Positions 34,503-42,249 of a stretch of DNA of 64,000 nucleotides are shown here, piece after piece. How positions within the stretch are numbered: position 1 is the stretch's first letter; each line of letters begins with the position of its first letter. The translations under genes were made by a program, and so were the position numbers. The notes under the pieces are model-generated. The model was not told the DNA's origin. It saw only the letters and a list, made by a program, of their open reading frames with translations, and did no database searches. Source of the stretch: Lujinxingia litoralis (GTDB lineage: Bacteria > Myxococcota_A > Bradymonadia > Bradymonadales > Bradymonadaceae); NCBI RefSeq assembly GCF_003260125.1, contig NZ_QHKO01000008.1, forward strand, positions 96,410-160,409, read 5' to 3'.

Positions 34503-35465
34503 ATGATGGGTGAGTTGGTGAGTTATGAAGGGCAACGACGCGGGGAGGATGTCGGTGTGGGGGTATTGGCCGGGCTGGGGGAGCTGGTGAGGCGGGTGGA
34601 AGCCAGGGGGCTTTTGCGTCAGGAGGGGATCTGGCGGCTGCATCCGGAGGAGGCGCGCGGGTTAAGCGAGGTCAGCGGCGGGGTGCCGGCCGGAGGGTGG
34701 GCGGCGCTGGCCGGGGTGGCGGCCGGGGCCGGGGTACTGCGGGCGCAGCCCGGAGGGTTGGGAGCGGGGAGCTATGTAGCGGAGGTTCGAGGTTGGACGG
34801 AGGAGGAAGCGCGGCAGCGATTGCTGGAGGGGTTTTTGCGCTGGTTGACTCCTCCGGGGGCGGCGGCGAGCTGGCTGCTGGCGCTGGGAGTGCACCCGAT
34901 GTGGGGCGTGCGGCTTGTGGGTGAGGTGCAGCGGGAGGCGCCCTGGGGGGGAGCGCGGGGCGTGGGCTGGCGAGATGAGGGGGTGATGGAGGTGGAGCGC
35001 CTGGAGGCGTTGCGTCGGCAGGTGTTTGTGAGCCTGGCGGTGGTGGTCGGGATGATGGGGGAGCGCGGGGCGGGGGTGGAGAGCGAAGAGGCGTTGGTGA
35101 CGCTTTGTGAAGAGGCGATGCGTTTTGCGCGGCGAGCCGCCCGGGAGGTGGATGTGTCGACGCGAGGAGGGCTGAAGGTGTGGGTGGCCGGGGTGGAGCG
35201 CCGGGCGGTGCGTGGGGCGGTGCGGGGGCTGCTTGGCGAGGTGCTGGTGCCGGCCGGGTGGGTGCGTTGGGAGGTGGGAGGCCGGTTTGAGGTGGCGGTG
35301 CCGGGCTGGCCAGGGTGGCAGGTGGGGGCGTTTGGTGAGGAGGAGCAGCAGGCGTGGTTAAGGTTGTTTCTGAGGGAGAGGGGGACGAGGGAAGGAAGAG
35401 CGCCGGTGAGCGAAAGGTTCGTTTGTCAGGAGCCCAACGAAAGCAGTTCGATGCCCGGGAGGTAG
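34503..35465 (+). CDS. Unknown protein coupled to a single-domain response regulator
   Basis: About 320 residues from ATG 34503, which has GAGGAGGGG 3 nt upstream (ATG 34506 is an alternative). No signal or membrane span. It is Gly/Val/Arg/Trp-rich and mostly alpha-helical at the C-terminus. The N-terminal 60 residues (LAGLGELVRRVEARGLLR, IWRLHPEEARGLSE) could be a winged helix. A middle segment has GFLRWLTPPG and LALGVHPMWG. I recognise no family. The gene ends 4 bp before the response-regulator gene at 35470, so both are likely co-translated and may work together in signalling. Confidence 0.75.
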   Translation: MMGELVSYEGQRRGEDVGVGVLAGLGELVRRVEARGLLRQEGIWRLHPEEARGLSEVSGGVPAGGWAALAGVAAGAGVLRAQPGGLGAGSYVAEVRGWTEEEARQRLLEGFLRWLTPPGAAASWLLALGVHPMWGVRLVGEVQREAPWGGARGVGWRDEGVMEVERLEALRRQVFVSLAVVVGMMGERGAGVESEEALVTLCEEAMRFARRAAREVDVSTRGGLKVWVAGVERRAVRGAVRGLLGEVLVPAGWVRWEVGGRFEVAVPGWPGWQVGAFGEEEQQAWLRLFLRERGTREGRAPVSERFVCQEPNESSSMPGR

Positions 35466-35469
35466 GACG

Positions 35470-35889
35470 ATGGCGACGATGGGGAAGGTAGCGGTGGTCG
35501 ATGACGAGCCGATGATCGGCGACATTGTCGCGCGAGCGTTGAAACGAAACTGGGAGGTGCGCGTCTTTGAGAAGGCGGGCGAAGCGCTGGAGGCGTTGGA
35601 GGAGGGGGAGCGCTTCGATGTGTTTTTATGCGACGTGATGATGCCCGGGTACAGCGGGCTGGATCTCTTTGAGGATGTGCGTCGCAAGTGGCCGAAGCAG
35701 GCGGCCCGCGTGGTGTTTATGAGCGGGATCAGCGGGGACGGCATGCTCGGGGATCAGATCCGCGATGAGGGGGTGAAGCTGTTGCGCAAGCCCTTTGAGC
35801 TGGATCGGCTTCGGGAGGTGGTGCAGGAGGTTTTCGCGTCGGAGGAGGCGCGCCCCGGGGAGTCTCCCGGGGGCGAAGGGCGCGTTTAG
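35470..35889 (+). CDS. Single-domain (CheY-like) response regulator
   Basis: A 139-residue receiver domain: acidic pair Asp11-Asp12 (VVDDEP), phospho-acceptor Asp55 in CDVMMPGYSG, Ser85 in the switch position (FMSGIS) and Lys107 in LLRKPF. No DNA-binding output is attached; the last 20 residues are a Pro/Glu/Gly tail. GGGAGGTAGGAC precedes ATG 35470. No histidine kinase lies nearby, so it must be served from elsewhere. The gene upstream (34503) is the probable functional partner. Its stop overlaps the stop of the convergent amidohydrolase gene. Confidence 0.92.
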   Translation: MATMGKVAVVDDEPMIGDIVARALKRNWEVRVFEKAGEALEALEEGERFDVFLCDVMMPGYSGLDLFEDVRRKWPKQAARVVFMSGISGDGMLGDQIRDEGVKLLRKPFELDRLREVVQEVFASEEARPGESPGGEGRV

Positions 35890-37133
35890 AGGGGGCGGAC
35901 CATGCGGTCGGTTTTTTTCTCGAGGGCTTTTTCGTGAAGCAGGCGCAGGGCGGTGCGCGCCAGGATGGATGCGCCGATGGTGAGGGCGCGCTCATCGATA
36001 TTGAAGTGGGGTGAGTGGAGGAAGTTTCGTGGGGCCCGGGCGCCGGTGCCCAGGCGGAACATCGCGCCGGGGACGCGTTCGCAGTAGACGGAGAAGTCTT
36101 CGCCGCCCATGGAGGGGAGGGGGATGCGGTAGATGCCCTGGTCGCCGAGGATATCGGTGGCGATCTCGGTGATGGCGTCGGTGAGGTAGGGATCGTTGTG
36201 GATGGCGGGGGCGCCGCGGATAAGCTTGAGCTCGTAGGAGGCGCCGTGTGCCAGGCAGATGCCCCCGATGATGCGGCGTAGCAGGTCGTCGAGCTGGTCG
36301 CGGTGCTCGGGGCTGATGGTGCGGATGGAGCCGGAGAGGGAGGCGGACTCGGGGATGACGTTGGCGACGGCGCCGGCCTGGAAGGAGCCCAGGGTAATGA
36401 CGGCGGGGATGCGAGCGTCGAAGTTGTGGGCGGGGAGCTGGTAGAGGGCGTTGGCGACCTGGGTGCCTACAAAGATCGGGTCGGTGCACTGGTGGGGGCG
36501 CGCTCCGTGGCCGCCTTTGCCTTCGATGGTGAGTTCAAAGAGGTCGAAGGAGGCGGTGAAGGGGCCGGGGCGCACGCCGACGCGCCCGATGGGGAGTTCG
36601 GGGTCGCAGTGCAGGCCCAGGACGGCGTCGACGCCGTCGATGGCGCCGAAGTCGACCATTTCGGTGGCGCCTCCGGGGACGGTTTCTTCGGCGTGCTGGT
36701 AGATCAGGCGCAGGCGTCCGGGGAGGTGGTCTTTGAGATCGAGCAGTCCCAGGGCGGAGCCGAAGACGGTGGCCATGTGGACGTCGTGCCCGCAGGCGTG
36801 CATGACGCCGGGGTTCTGGGATTTGTAGGGGACGTCGTTGAGCTCGTTGATGGGGAGGGCATCGATGTCGGAGCGGATGGCGATGGTGGGGTGGATCTCG
36901 GGATCGAAGCCGACCGGGGTGAGGTCGGCGTAGAAGCCGGTGCCCTCGGGGCGGACGAAGGTTGTAAATCCGAGTTCCTGGAGGCGCGCGACCATGGTGC
37001 GGGTGGTTTCGAACTCGTGTTGGCTGAGTTCGGGGTGGGCGTGGAGCTGGCGTCGCAGTTCGATGAGGTGGTCGGTTTGAGCCTGGAGGGTGTTGGAGAG
37101 GCGTTCGATGAGCTCGGAGGAAGGGGCGTTCAT
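35886..37133 (-). CDS. M20-family amidohydrolase (hippurate/IAA-amino-acid hydrolase type)
   Basis: A 415-residue cytosolic metallo-amidohydrolase. Diagnostic motifs: RRQLHAHPELSQHE near the N-terminus, MHACGHDVHMA (Cys/His metal ligands), YQHAEETVPGGA with the catalytic Glu pair, LHCDPELP, and SMGGEDFSVY near the C-terminus. This is the M20D set (IAA-Leu-Arg hydrolase, hippuricase, N-acyl-amino-acid deacylase); the N-acyl substrate cannot be fixed. The ATG 37133 start is consistent with the family. It is monocistronic and its 3' end overlaps the response-regulator gene by 4 bp. Confidence 0.93.
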   Translation of the reverse strand: MNAPSSELIERLSNTLQAQTDHLIELRRQLHAHPELSQHEFETTRTMVARLQELGFTTFVRPEGTGFYADLTPVGFDPEIHPTIAIRSDIDALPINELNDVPYKSQNPGVMHACGHDVHMATVFGSALGLLDLKDHLPGRLRLIYQHAEETVPGGATEMVDFGAIDGVDAVLGLHCDPELPIGRVGVRPGPFTASFDLFELTIEGKGGHGARPHQCTDPIFVGTQVANALYQLPAHNFDARIPAVITLGSFQAGAVANVIPESASLSGSIRTISPEHRDQLDDLLRRIIGGICLAHGASYELKLIRGAPAIHNDPYLTDAITEIATDILGDQGIYRIPLPSMGGEDFSVYCERVPGAMFRLGTGARAPRNFLHSPHFNIDERALTIGASILARTALRLLHEKALEKKTDRMVRPL

Positions 37134-37253
37134 GCGAGGGTCCGGTGCTGCGGGAGGGGGCGTCGCCAGGGCCCGGAGGGGGCCCGGCGGTCAGGGCTCT
37201 GAGGCTGGCGAGGGTAAGCGATCGAGCGTGAAAACATCAACCCGCGCGGGGGT

Positions 37254-38195
37254 TCAGTCGCCCGGGAGTAGGGAGGCGTTCTTTGGAGGGAGGATGTCGG
37301 CCAGGGTCCGCTCGGGCTGGAAGGCGATTTCGGAGAGGGTGATGGTGGTGAGGAGGTCGCCGGGCTGATGATCGTCGTAGGTGTAGGTCTTGTGGGAGGT
37401 GGCCAGGGTGATGCCGTGGAAGGTTGCGGGGTCGTCGTAGCTCATCAAGCGTTCGGGGGAGTTGCCGCCTTCGGGGACCAGGCCCGGGTAGGAGAGGCTG
37501 TAGCGGATGGCGTGGAGGCGGTAGGTCTCGGGATGGAGGTAGAGGACATAGACGTCGTCGGGGGTGTCGCCGACGCCGGGTTCGAAGGTGGCGCGGATGA
37601 CTTCGTAGGTCTGTCCTAAAAAGGAGGCTTTGCCCTCGTAGTCCAGGAGAACGCCGGGGTCGGCCAGGACGAAGGGCAGCGCGACGAAGTAGTAAGGGGT
37701 CAGCGCCCAGTAGCGGGGGTTGAAGGGAAGTTTGGCGTTGGCCGGGGCGATCCAGGCGTTGTGGCCATCGTAGCCGAAGGCGACGTCGGGGGCGTCGGTC
37801 AGGGTATGGGATGCGCGGGAGGACCAGGTGTCGATGAGCTGGCGGGTGTCGCGGGGGGCGCCTGCCAGCGGACGGTCGTCGAAGCGGAAGAAAAGGGGGC
37901 CGTTGTTGAAGAAGGTGCTCAGGCCGCCGTGGGCCTCAATGGATTTCAGGAGGATCTTCCCCGCGTCGGATTCGGAGAGGCGCTGGTGAGCGTCGTCCAC
38001 GTGGGATTCGACCCAGTGGGGATCGGGTTTGAGGGGCGCGTTGCGTGGGGAGGATGGGTCTTTGGGAGGTGGTGAGGTGGTCGACGTGGCGAGGTTAGGG
38101 GCGTTGGGGGGCGCCTTGGCCGGGGGAGCGTCGTCGCAGCCCGAGGTGGTGATGAGGAGGGTCGTGATAACGCTCAGCGGGAGGAGGGCGCGCAT
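37254..38195 (-). CDS. Lipoprotein, outer-membrane sorting/DUF6503-like fold
   Basis: A 313-residue protein with lipobox TTSGC (Cys20) and a Pro/Ser/Thr-rich spacer (about 25-60). The folded part begins SLEAHGG-like (KSIEAHGGLSTFFN) and contains FRFDDRPL, FGYDGHNAWIAP, NPRYWALTPYYFVALPFVLADPG and DVYVLYLHPETYRLHAIRYS. This pattern (AHGG start, YDG-x-x-x-W, PFVLADPG, a beta-sheet with D-x-Y-x-L-Y) resembles DUF6503 proteins of Bacteroidota and LolA-like half-barrels. A lipid- or hydrophobe-binding role is possible by fold analogy only. Confidence 0.8.
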   Translation of the reverse strand: MRALLPLSVITTLLITTSGCDDAPPAKAPPNAPNLATSTTSPPPKDPSSPRNAPLKPDPHWVESHVDDAHQRLSESDAGKILLKSIEAHGGLSTFFNNGPLFFRFDDRPLAGAPRDTRQLIDTWSSRASHTLTDAPDVAFGYDGHNAWIAPANAKLPFNPRYWALTPYYFVALPFVLADPGVLLDYEGKASFLGQTYEVIRATFEPGVGDTPDDVYVLYLHPETYRLHAIRYSLSYPGLVPEGGNSPERLMSYDDPATFHGITLATSHKTYTYDDHQPGDLLTTITLSEIAFQPERTLADILPPKNASLLPGD

Positions 38196-38432
38196 GGAGT
38201 CTCCGTGGCGAGGTGGGCGAGGCGGTGAGGTTGAGTGCAGGGATAATGAGGTGCGCTCTGAGCTCGCGTTGATGTCGTGTCTGCGGGGTTCATCGTCATC
38301 GAGGTGTGTTTAGGGAGTAGTAAGCCCCGGTGGCAGAGGTCAACGGGGCGGCGGGGAGGGGCGCTTGAAAGATGTAGGGCCATCCCCTACACAGTGGCAT
38401 GTGTTCAGTGAATCTAAGTATGGAGAAGAGGC

Positions 38433-39005
38433 ATGATTGAGATCACGTACCTTTCGGAACATCTCGGGATGGAGGAGCCCTCGGTCGAGGAGTTGAGCGC
38501 CGAGGAGCTGGCCGAGATGCGCAAGGTGGCCCGGTGGCACCAGGAGGAGTGGGCGCATTTGAGTCCGAAGAAGTCGGTGGCCTCGCGTGTCCGGGAGCTG
38601 CGCGAGAGCGCGGTGACCGAGGGGCTTCCACTGACGCTGGTCGCGGTGGAGGAGGAGGCGATCGTGGGGACCATCAGCCTGGCCGAAGAGGATTTGGAGA
38701 CCTATCCGGAGTGTGGGCCGTGGTTGTCGACGGTGTACGTGGATGAGTCGGTGCGTCGTCGGGGGATCGGGAGTCGGCTGGTACGTCGGGTGGAGAAGGT
38801 CGCCGCCGATCAGGGGGTGGAGGAGCTGTATCTGTATACGCCGGATCAGGCCCCGCTTTATGAGCGGCTGGGCTGGGAGGTGGTGGCCGTGGAGACCTAT
38901 CGTGGGGAGGAGGTCACGGTGATGCGCCGCGATCTGGCAGAGATCGTGGAAGATAGCGAGCGTGTGGGGGGCGCTGACAAGCTGGAGCCACTCGCCGCGC
39001 AGTGA
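38433..39005 (+). CDS. GNAT family N-acetyltransferase
   Basis: A 190-residue protein. The acetyl-CoA pyrophosphate loop is the Gly/Arg-rich RRRGIGSRLVRRVE, preceded by STVYVDESVR and followed by ELYLYTPDQAPLYERLGWEVV, as in RimI-like GNATs. The N-terminal 60 residues add acidic helices (EEPSVEELSAEELAEMRKV). The substrate is not predictable. AGAAGAGG lies before ATG 38433. It is on the same strand as four mini-lipoprotein genes 175 bp downstream but probably separate. Confidence 0.9.
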   Translation: MIEITYLSEHLGMEEPSVEELSAEELAEMRKVARWHQEEWAHLSPKKSVASRVRELRESAVTEGLPLTLVAVEEEAIVGTISLAEEDLETYPECGPWLSTVYVDESVRRRGIGSRLVRRVEKVAADQGVEELYLYTPDQAPLYERLGWEVVAVETYRGEEVTVMRRDLAEIVEDSERVGGADKLEPLAAQ

Positions 39006-39180
39006 GTGTGCGAGTGGGGGGGCGGCCGGGCTTGTCGGGGTGTTCGGTCATCCACTACGCTGGGGCGCACTGTTCGTTCGCCCCCGGAGTTGCGGAAGGC
39101 CTTCAGCTTGCTGTGGCTTCGGAGGGGGCGAGGGCGATGTGAAGTGGATGTGTCGGTGGTTGTTGTTGGCAGGAGTCAGG

Positions 39181-39426
39181 ATGATGAACACGATGTGCCA
39201 GGCTGCGGTCTGGCGTTGGGTTGGCGTGGTCGCGCTGTGCGCGGGGCTCAGCGGGTGTGTGACCCCGGGGATGCGTCAGGTGGAGGCGGTGGATTCGTCG
39301 GCGACGAAGGTCACCTTTTTGTACAGCCAGCATTCCGGGGAAGAGAGCGATCGGGGAGTGATCGAGTGTGATCTTGAGGGGGATCAGCTCTCGAACTGCC
39401 AGATTTTAGACGTGGAGTACCAATGA
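39181..39426 (+). CDS. Mini-lipoprotein 1 of a four-gene paralogous operon
   Basis: About 81 residues (start ATG 39181 or 39184; AGGAG is spaced for either). The lipobox is GLSGC. The mature part is about 50 residues: a beta-prone VTFLYSQH strand followed by two Cys separated by about 11 residues (VIECDLEGDQLSNCQIL). The next three genes encode similarly built lipoproteins, each with a late Cys pair and similar strand order. Its stop overlaps the next start (ATGA). No family is recognised. Confidence 0.8.
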   Translation: MMNTMCQAAVWRWVGVVALCAGLSGCVTPGMRQVEAVDSSATKVTFLYSQHSGEESDRGVIECDLEGDQLSNCQILDVEYQ

Positions 39427-39872
39427 TGAGGTCGATGATCGGGTGGGCACTGGTGCTGCTGGCGGTCGGCGCGATGGGATGCAGCGAGATGCGCTACACC
39501 ATCCGGCAGGTGGATTCCCAACATGAGGGTCAGTTCTACACGCTGCAGACCGCCGGGGAGCGGGTGACCCGGCTGGGGCCTCTCTATGAGCAGGTGGAGG
39601 CCGTGGGGATCAACTACTGGCGCTGCGGCAAGGGGGAGGGGAAGATGACCTGCACCAAGGTCTGTGAAGACCAGGGGGCGCGGGTCTGTGCGCCGGGGCT
39701 TGCCGGGATGTACGGACGGGTGAGTCTACCGCCCTCGGGGATGGTGTCGGGGCCGAAGCAGGAGGCGCCGGTCGAGGTTGATGAGGCGTCGGCGGAAGAG
39801 GTTGAAGAGACTCCGGTGGAGGCTGACGAGGTGCCGGCGGAGGAGTCGACGCCGGATCAGGAGGTGCAGTGA
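39423..39872 (+). CDS. Mini-lipoprotein 2, with acidic C-terminal tail
   Basis: A 149-residue lipoprotein (lipobox AVGAMGC). The core has YTIRQVDSQHEGQFYTL, then a Cys cluster WRCGKGEGKMTCTKVCED and ARVCAPG, followed by a 40-residue Glu/Val/Pro-rich tail (VEVDEASAEEVEETPVEADE) absent from its neighbours. ATG 39423 overlaps the preceding stop by 4 nt, and its own stop overlaps the next ATG (TGATG). The tail could be a binding or spacer segment; no function is known. Confidence 0.82.
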   Translation: MMRSMIGWALVLLAVGAMGCSEMRYTIRQVDSQHEGQFYTLQTAGERVTRLGPLYEQVEAVGINYWRCGKGEGKMTCTKVCEDQGARVCAPGLAGMYGRVSLPPSGMVSGPKQEAPVEVDEASAEEVEETPVEADEVPAEESTPDQEVQ

Positions 39873-40150
39873 TGGGAGCCCGCAGGATGTGGATGGTGCT
39901 GGTAAGCGCGCTTTTGCTGAGCCTGAGTGCTGGCTGTGCGATGCCGGAGTACGTGTATATGACCGACTATCAGGTCGTGGGAGAGCGTAGTGTGAAGTAC
40001 ATCTACAACCCGCTTTATCCATCGACGGCCGGGAGCAGCCGGAATGATGCGGCGTTGGTGCTGGAGGTCTGTTCGATCGATGAGGAGGAGGCCGGCCAGG
40101 AGTCTGCGTGCCGTGAGACGGTGCTCTTGCGCACCGAGGAGTACCGATGA
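39872..40150 (+). CDS. Mini-lipoprotein 3
   Basis: About 92 residues from ATG 39872 (GGAGG upstream; TGATG overlap with the gene before). Lipobox LSAGC. The mature part has VKYIYNPLYP, then a Cys pair in LEVCSIDEEEAGQESACRETVLLRTEEY, matching the layout of its neighbours. The end overlaps the next gene by 4 nt. It is a probable outer- or inner-membrane lipoprotein of unknown role. Confidence 0.8.
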   Translation: MGARRMWMVLVSALLLSLSAGCAMPEYVYMTDYQVVGERSVKYIYNPLYPSTAGSSRNDAALVLEVCSIDEEEAGQESACRETVLLRTEEYR

Positions 40151-40464
40151 TGCGTGCAAGAATGTGGTGGAAGGTGGCGTTGCTGGCGCTGGTGAGCGGG
40201 ATGGCCGTGGGGTGTGCGGGGAGCGCGACGTATCGGGACGCGACGTTTACGCACTGGCATGACGAAGAGACGGTGATCGTGGTGTACGAGCGCCAGCAGT
40301 CGTCGGGAGTGTTTGACGTGGATGCGTCGCGTACGACCCATGTGAGGGTGTGCAAGGTGCAGGAGGGCAATGCGTTGCTCTGTCGCGATCAGCTGCGTCT
40401 GGCCAATATGCTCAACCCGCATATGCGGGGGGAGGAGGATTTGAGCGATCCCTGGTCTCCGTAA
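40147..40464 (+). CDS. Mini-lipoprotein 4
   Basis: A 105-residue lipoprotein (lipobox AVGC), last of the four-gene set. The mature part shows TVIVVYERQQSSG and the Cys pair HVRVCKVQEGNALLCRDQLRL, closely parallel to mini-lipoprotein 3. The pattern (hydrophobic-aromatic strand, polar loop, V-x-x-C-x(8-10)-C) points to a common ancestor. A strong terminator follows at 40492. Start ATG 40147 (an overlapping ATG is at 40150). Confidence 0.82.
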   Translation: MMRARMWWKVALLALVSGMAVGCAGSATYRDATFTHWHDEETVIVVYERQQSSGVFDVDASRTTHVRVCKVQEGNALLCRDQLRLANMLNPHMRGEEDLSDPWSP

Positions 40465-40491
40465 GCAGGTGGAGTGGAGACATGTTGATAG

Positions 40492-40526
40492 AAAAGGCGC
40501 GCCCTGAAGAGGGCGCGCCTTTTTTG
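40492..40526. terminator. Bidirectional rho-independent terminator
   Basis: Stem AAAAGGCGCGCCCT (40492-40505) / AGGGCGCGCCTTTTTT (40510-40525) with loop GAAG. The forward strand ends in six T, the reverse in CTTTTC. It ends the mini-lipoprotein operon (+) and the sigma-antisigma-Spy operon (-). Confidence 0.93.
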
Positions 40527-40544
40527 TGGGGGTGATGGAGGCGC

Positions 40545-41030
40545 TCAGTTGGCCGTGGGAGCCTGGCGTGGGCGGCGTTTGCCACGGCGTTGCTGGCGTT
40601 GCTCGGTGGTGTGTTCGATGAGTTGGGCGCGTTGTTCGGGGGTGAGGATCTGGCGCAGGGAGAGGCCGAGTTCCAGGCGCTGTCGTTTGAGTTCGTTTTC
40701 GAGTTCCAGGACCTGGTTGAAGGCCTGGCGGATGGCGTTGGCGTTGGCCTGGGATTGGACCTGTTCGCGCAGGGAGGCGCGGGCCTGTTGGAGGGCCTGC
40801 CGCCGGGCCTGGTGGGTGCTGCGCGACTCCTGGAGCAGGGTGCGGATTTGGGTCTGCTGGTCGGGGGAGAGGCCGAGTTCATCGCGGAGTTCGATGATTC
40901 GTCGGGGGTTGGGGAAAAGGCGCTCGACGCCGCCCTCGGGCTGGTGGTGGCGTTGCTGAGCGGCGGCCGGCATCGGGAGGAGGAGGGTGAGGGTGAGCAG
41001 GGCGGTCAGGGCAAGGGGCAGGGGTTTCAT
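40545..41030 (-). CDS. Spy/CpxP-like (LTxxQ) periplasmic protein 1
   Basis: A 161-residue exported protein. Signal MKPLPLALTALLTLTLLLPMPAAAQ. The mature protein is almost all alpha-helical with two LTxxQ-type motifs (LGLSPDQQTQIRTLL and ILTPEQRAQLI) around a long Arg/Gln/Glu-rich coiled segment, the Spy/CpxP/ZraP (metal-stress chaperone-sensor) layout. The start ATG 41030 is 40 bp downstream of the anti-sigma stop. It is the last gene of the ECF sigma operon and is about 60 percent identical by eye to the protein at 42250-42744. It is likely the stress-sensing or stress-buffering output of that system. Confidence 0.9.
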   Translation of the reverse strand: MKPLPLALTALLTLTLLLPMPAAAQQRHHQPEGGVERLFPNPRRIIELRDELGLSPDQQTQIRTLLQESRSTHQARRQALQQARASLREQVQSQANANAIRQAFNQVLELENELKRQRLELGLSLRQILTPEQRAQLIEHTTEQRQQRRGKRRPRQAPTAN

Positions 41031-41070
41031 GGAGGGCTCCTGTGAGCGTGGGGCAGGTCGGGCCGAGGGG

Positions 41071-41553
41071 TTAGCCGGGGTTGTCGGCGGTGGTGAGGTC
41101 ATCGAGGAGGGGGAGATCGTCGATGAGGGTGTCGGTGGGGGCCTGCCAGGTCCAGAGGTCATCGGCGGCCTGGGCCAGGGCGCCCCAGTCGTCGTCGGAG
41201 AAGGGCGAGGGAGAGGCAGGGGTTGGCGTGGGGGAGGCGGTGGCGAGTTCGGTGGGGTTGTCGGCCGTGGAGGGGGCGGCGGTGGAGGGGCCGAAGGCCC
41301 CGAAGGCCAGGGTGAGCAGGAGCGCGGCCAGGAGCGCGCCGCCGCCCAGGAGGAGGGCCGGGAGGCGTTGCTCGGCGCGCGGCCCCGGCGTGGGGGAGGC
41401 CGCGGCGGCCCAGGTGCGGTCGAAGCCGGGCGCAGGGCTGGCGAGTTCGGGGGCGGTGGCCTGGCGGTAGAGCGTGGCCAGGGCGGGGTCGGGGAGCGCG
41501 GAGGCGTCGCCGGTGGTGCGCTCGCTCAGCGCGGGGTCGTCGTGGCGGTGCAT
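41071..41553 (-). CDS. Predicted membrane anti-sigma factor
   Basis: A 160-residue protein from ATG 41553, overlapping the 3' end of the sigma gene by 28 bp. Residues about 1-60 are cytoplasmic and lack a zinc-binding HxxxCxxC motif. One transmembrane span (LPALLLGGGALLAALLLTLAFG, about 66-88) is followed by a Thr/Pro/Ser-rich periplasmic linker and an acidic helix (DDDWGALAQAADDLWTW). Position and topology fit an anti-sigma factor that holds the ECF sigma until a periplasmic signal arrives. Sequence evidence alone is weak. Confidence 0.75.
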   Translation of the reverse strand: MHRHDDPALSERTTGDASALPDPALATLYRQATAPELASPAPGFDRTWAAAASPTPGPRAEQRLPALLLGGGALLAALLLTLAFGAFGPSTAAPSTADNPTELATASPTPTPASPSPFSDDDWGALAQAADDLWTWQAPTDTLIDDLPLLDDLTTADNPG

Positions 41554-42047
41554 GCGTCCTCCGTGGGGGTCAGGTGGTTGCGGAGCGCGGATTTGGCGCG
41601 TTCGTAGTGGGTGCGGGCGGTGCCCGGGTGAATGTTGAGGGCGCGGGCGGCCTGATCGAGGGTGAGTTCGTGGTAGAAGACCAGCTCCAGGATATCGCGC
41701 TGGCGCGGGGAGAGTTTTGTGAGGGCGGCGCGGAGTTGGGCGGCGCGGGGATCCCGGCTGGCCAGGTCGTCGGGAGGGGCCGGGAGGTTGCGCAGGGCGG
41801 CTAAGTCGAGGGAGGCCAGGCGCCAGAAGGTCTGGCGGCGGCGCAGCGAGCGGACTTTGTTGCGAATGACGCCGAAGAGGAAGCTCTTGAAGGCGCGGGG
41901 ATCGGTGCAGGAGGCCGATCCGTTGAGGAGGGCCTCGTAGGCGGCCTGGAGGGCGTCTTCGGCCAGGGCGCGTTCGCCGGCCTGGTGCAGCGCCCAGCGG
42001 AAGGCGTCGGCGTGGAGGCTTTGGAGTTGCTGGCGGAGGTCGTTCAT
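41526..42047 (-). CDS. ECF-family RNA polymerase sigma factor
   Basis: A 173-residue sigma-70-family protein. Region 2 is about residues 10-80 (DALQAAYEALLNG, AFKSFLFGVIRNKVRSLRRR). Region 4 is about 105-160 (LTKLSPRQRDILELVFYHELTLDQAARALNI, with helix-turn-helix HPGTARTHYERAKSALR). Region 3 is missing, as in all ECF factors. An anti-sigma-like gene overlaps downstream. A promoter-like motif 84 bp upstream recurs before the second Spy gene, suggesting autoregulation and a small regulon. Confidence 0.92.
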   Translation of the reverse strand: MNDLRQQLQSLHADAFRWALHQAGERALAEDALQAAYEALLNGSASCTDPRAFKSFLFGVIRNKVRSLRRRQTFWRLASLDLAALRNLPAPPDDLASRDPRAAQLRAALTKLSPRQRDILELVFYHELTLDQAARALNIHPGTARTHYERAKSALRNHLTPTEDACTATTTPR

Positions 42048-42130
42048 AGAACCGGGCTCGGTGGCGCGGGGCGAATGGGCGGGCCGGGGGCACCCGAGGC
42101 GTCTGAGTATACGTGTCGCGGGGGGGATGT

Positions 42131-42163
42131 CTGTATGACAGGCGCGGGGATTTTTTTGGAGGG
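42131..42163 (-). promoter_or_regulatory. Putative ECF-type promoter/operator of the sigma operon
   Basis: Read on the reverse strand: CCAAAAAAAT, 8 nt, then CTGTCATACAG (a CTGT-n3-ACAG dyad containing the GTC common in ECF -10 boxes), about 84 bp before the sigma ATG. The same elements with the same spacing occur at 42843-42874. The two copies differ only in the spacer and flank, which argues for function. Confidence 0.6.
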
Positions 42164-42197
42164 TCGGTGTTTTTGGTCGAAAGGGCTGATACAGGGC

Positions 42198-42223
42198 GGG
42201 CGCTCCCCGGCAGGGGAGCGCCC
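42198..42223 (-). terminator. Hairpin after the second Spy gene
   Basis: 11-bp stem GGGCGCTCCCC (42198-42208) / GGGGAGCGCCC (42213-42223), loop GGCA, 27 bp past the stop of the gene at 42250. The T-run on the reverse strand is poor, so termination may be partial. Confidence 0.5.
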
Positions 42224-42249
42224 GGGTTTATGGGGCATGAAAGAGGGGC

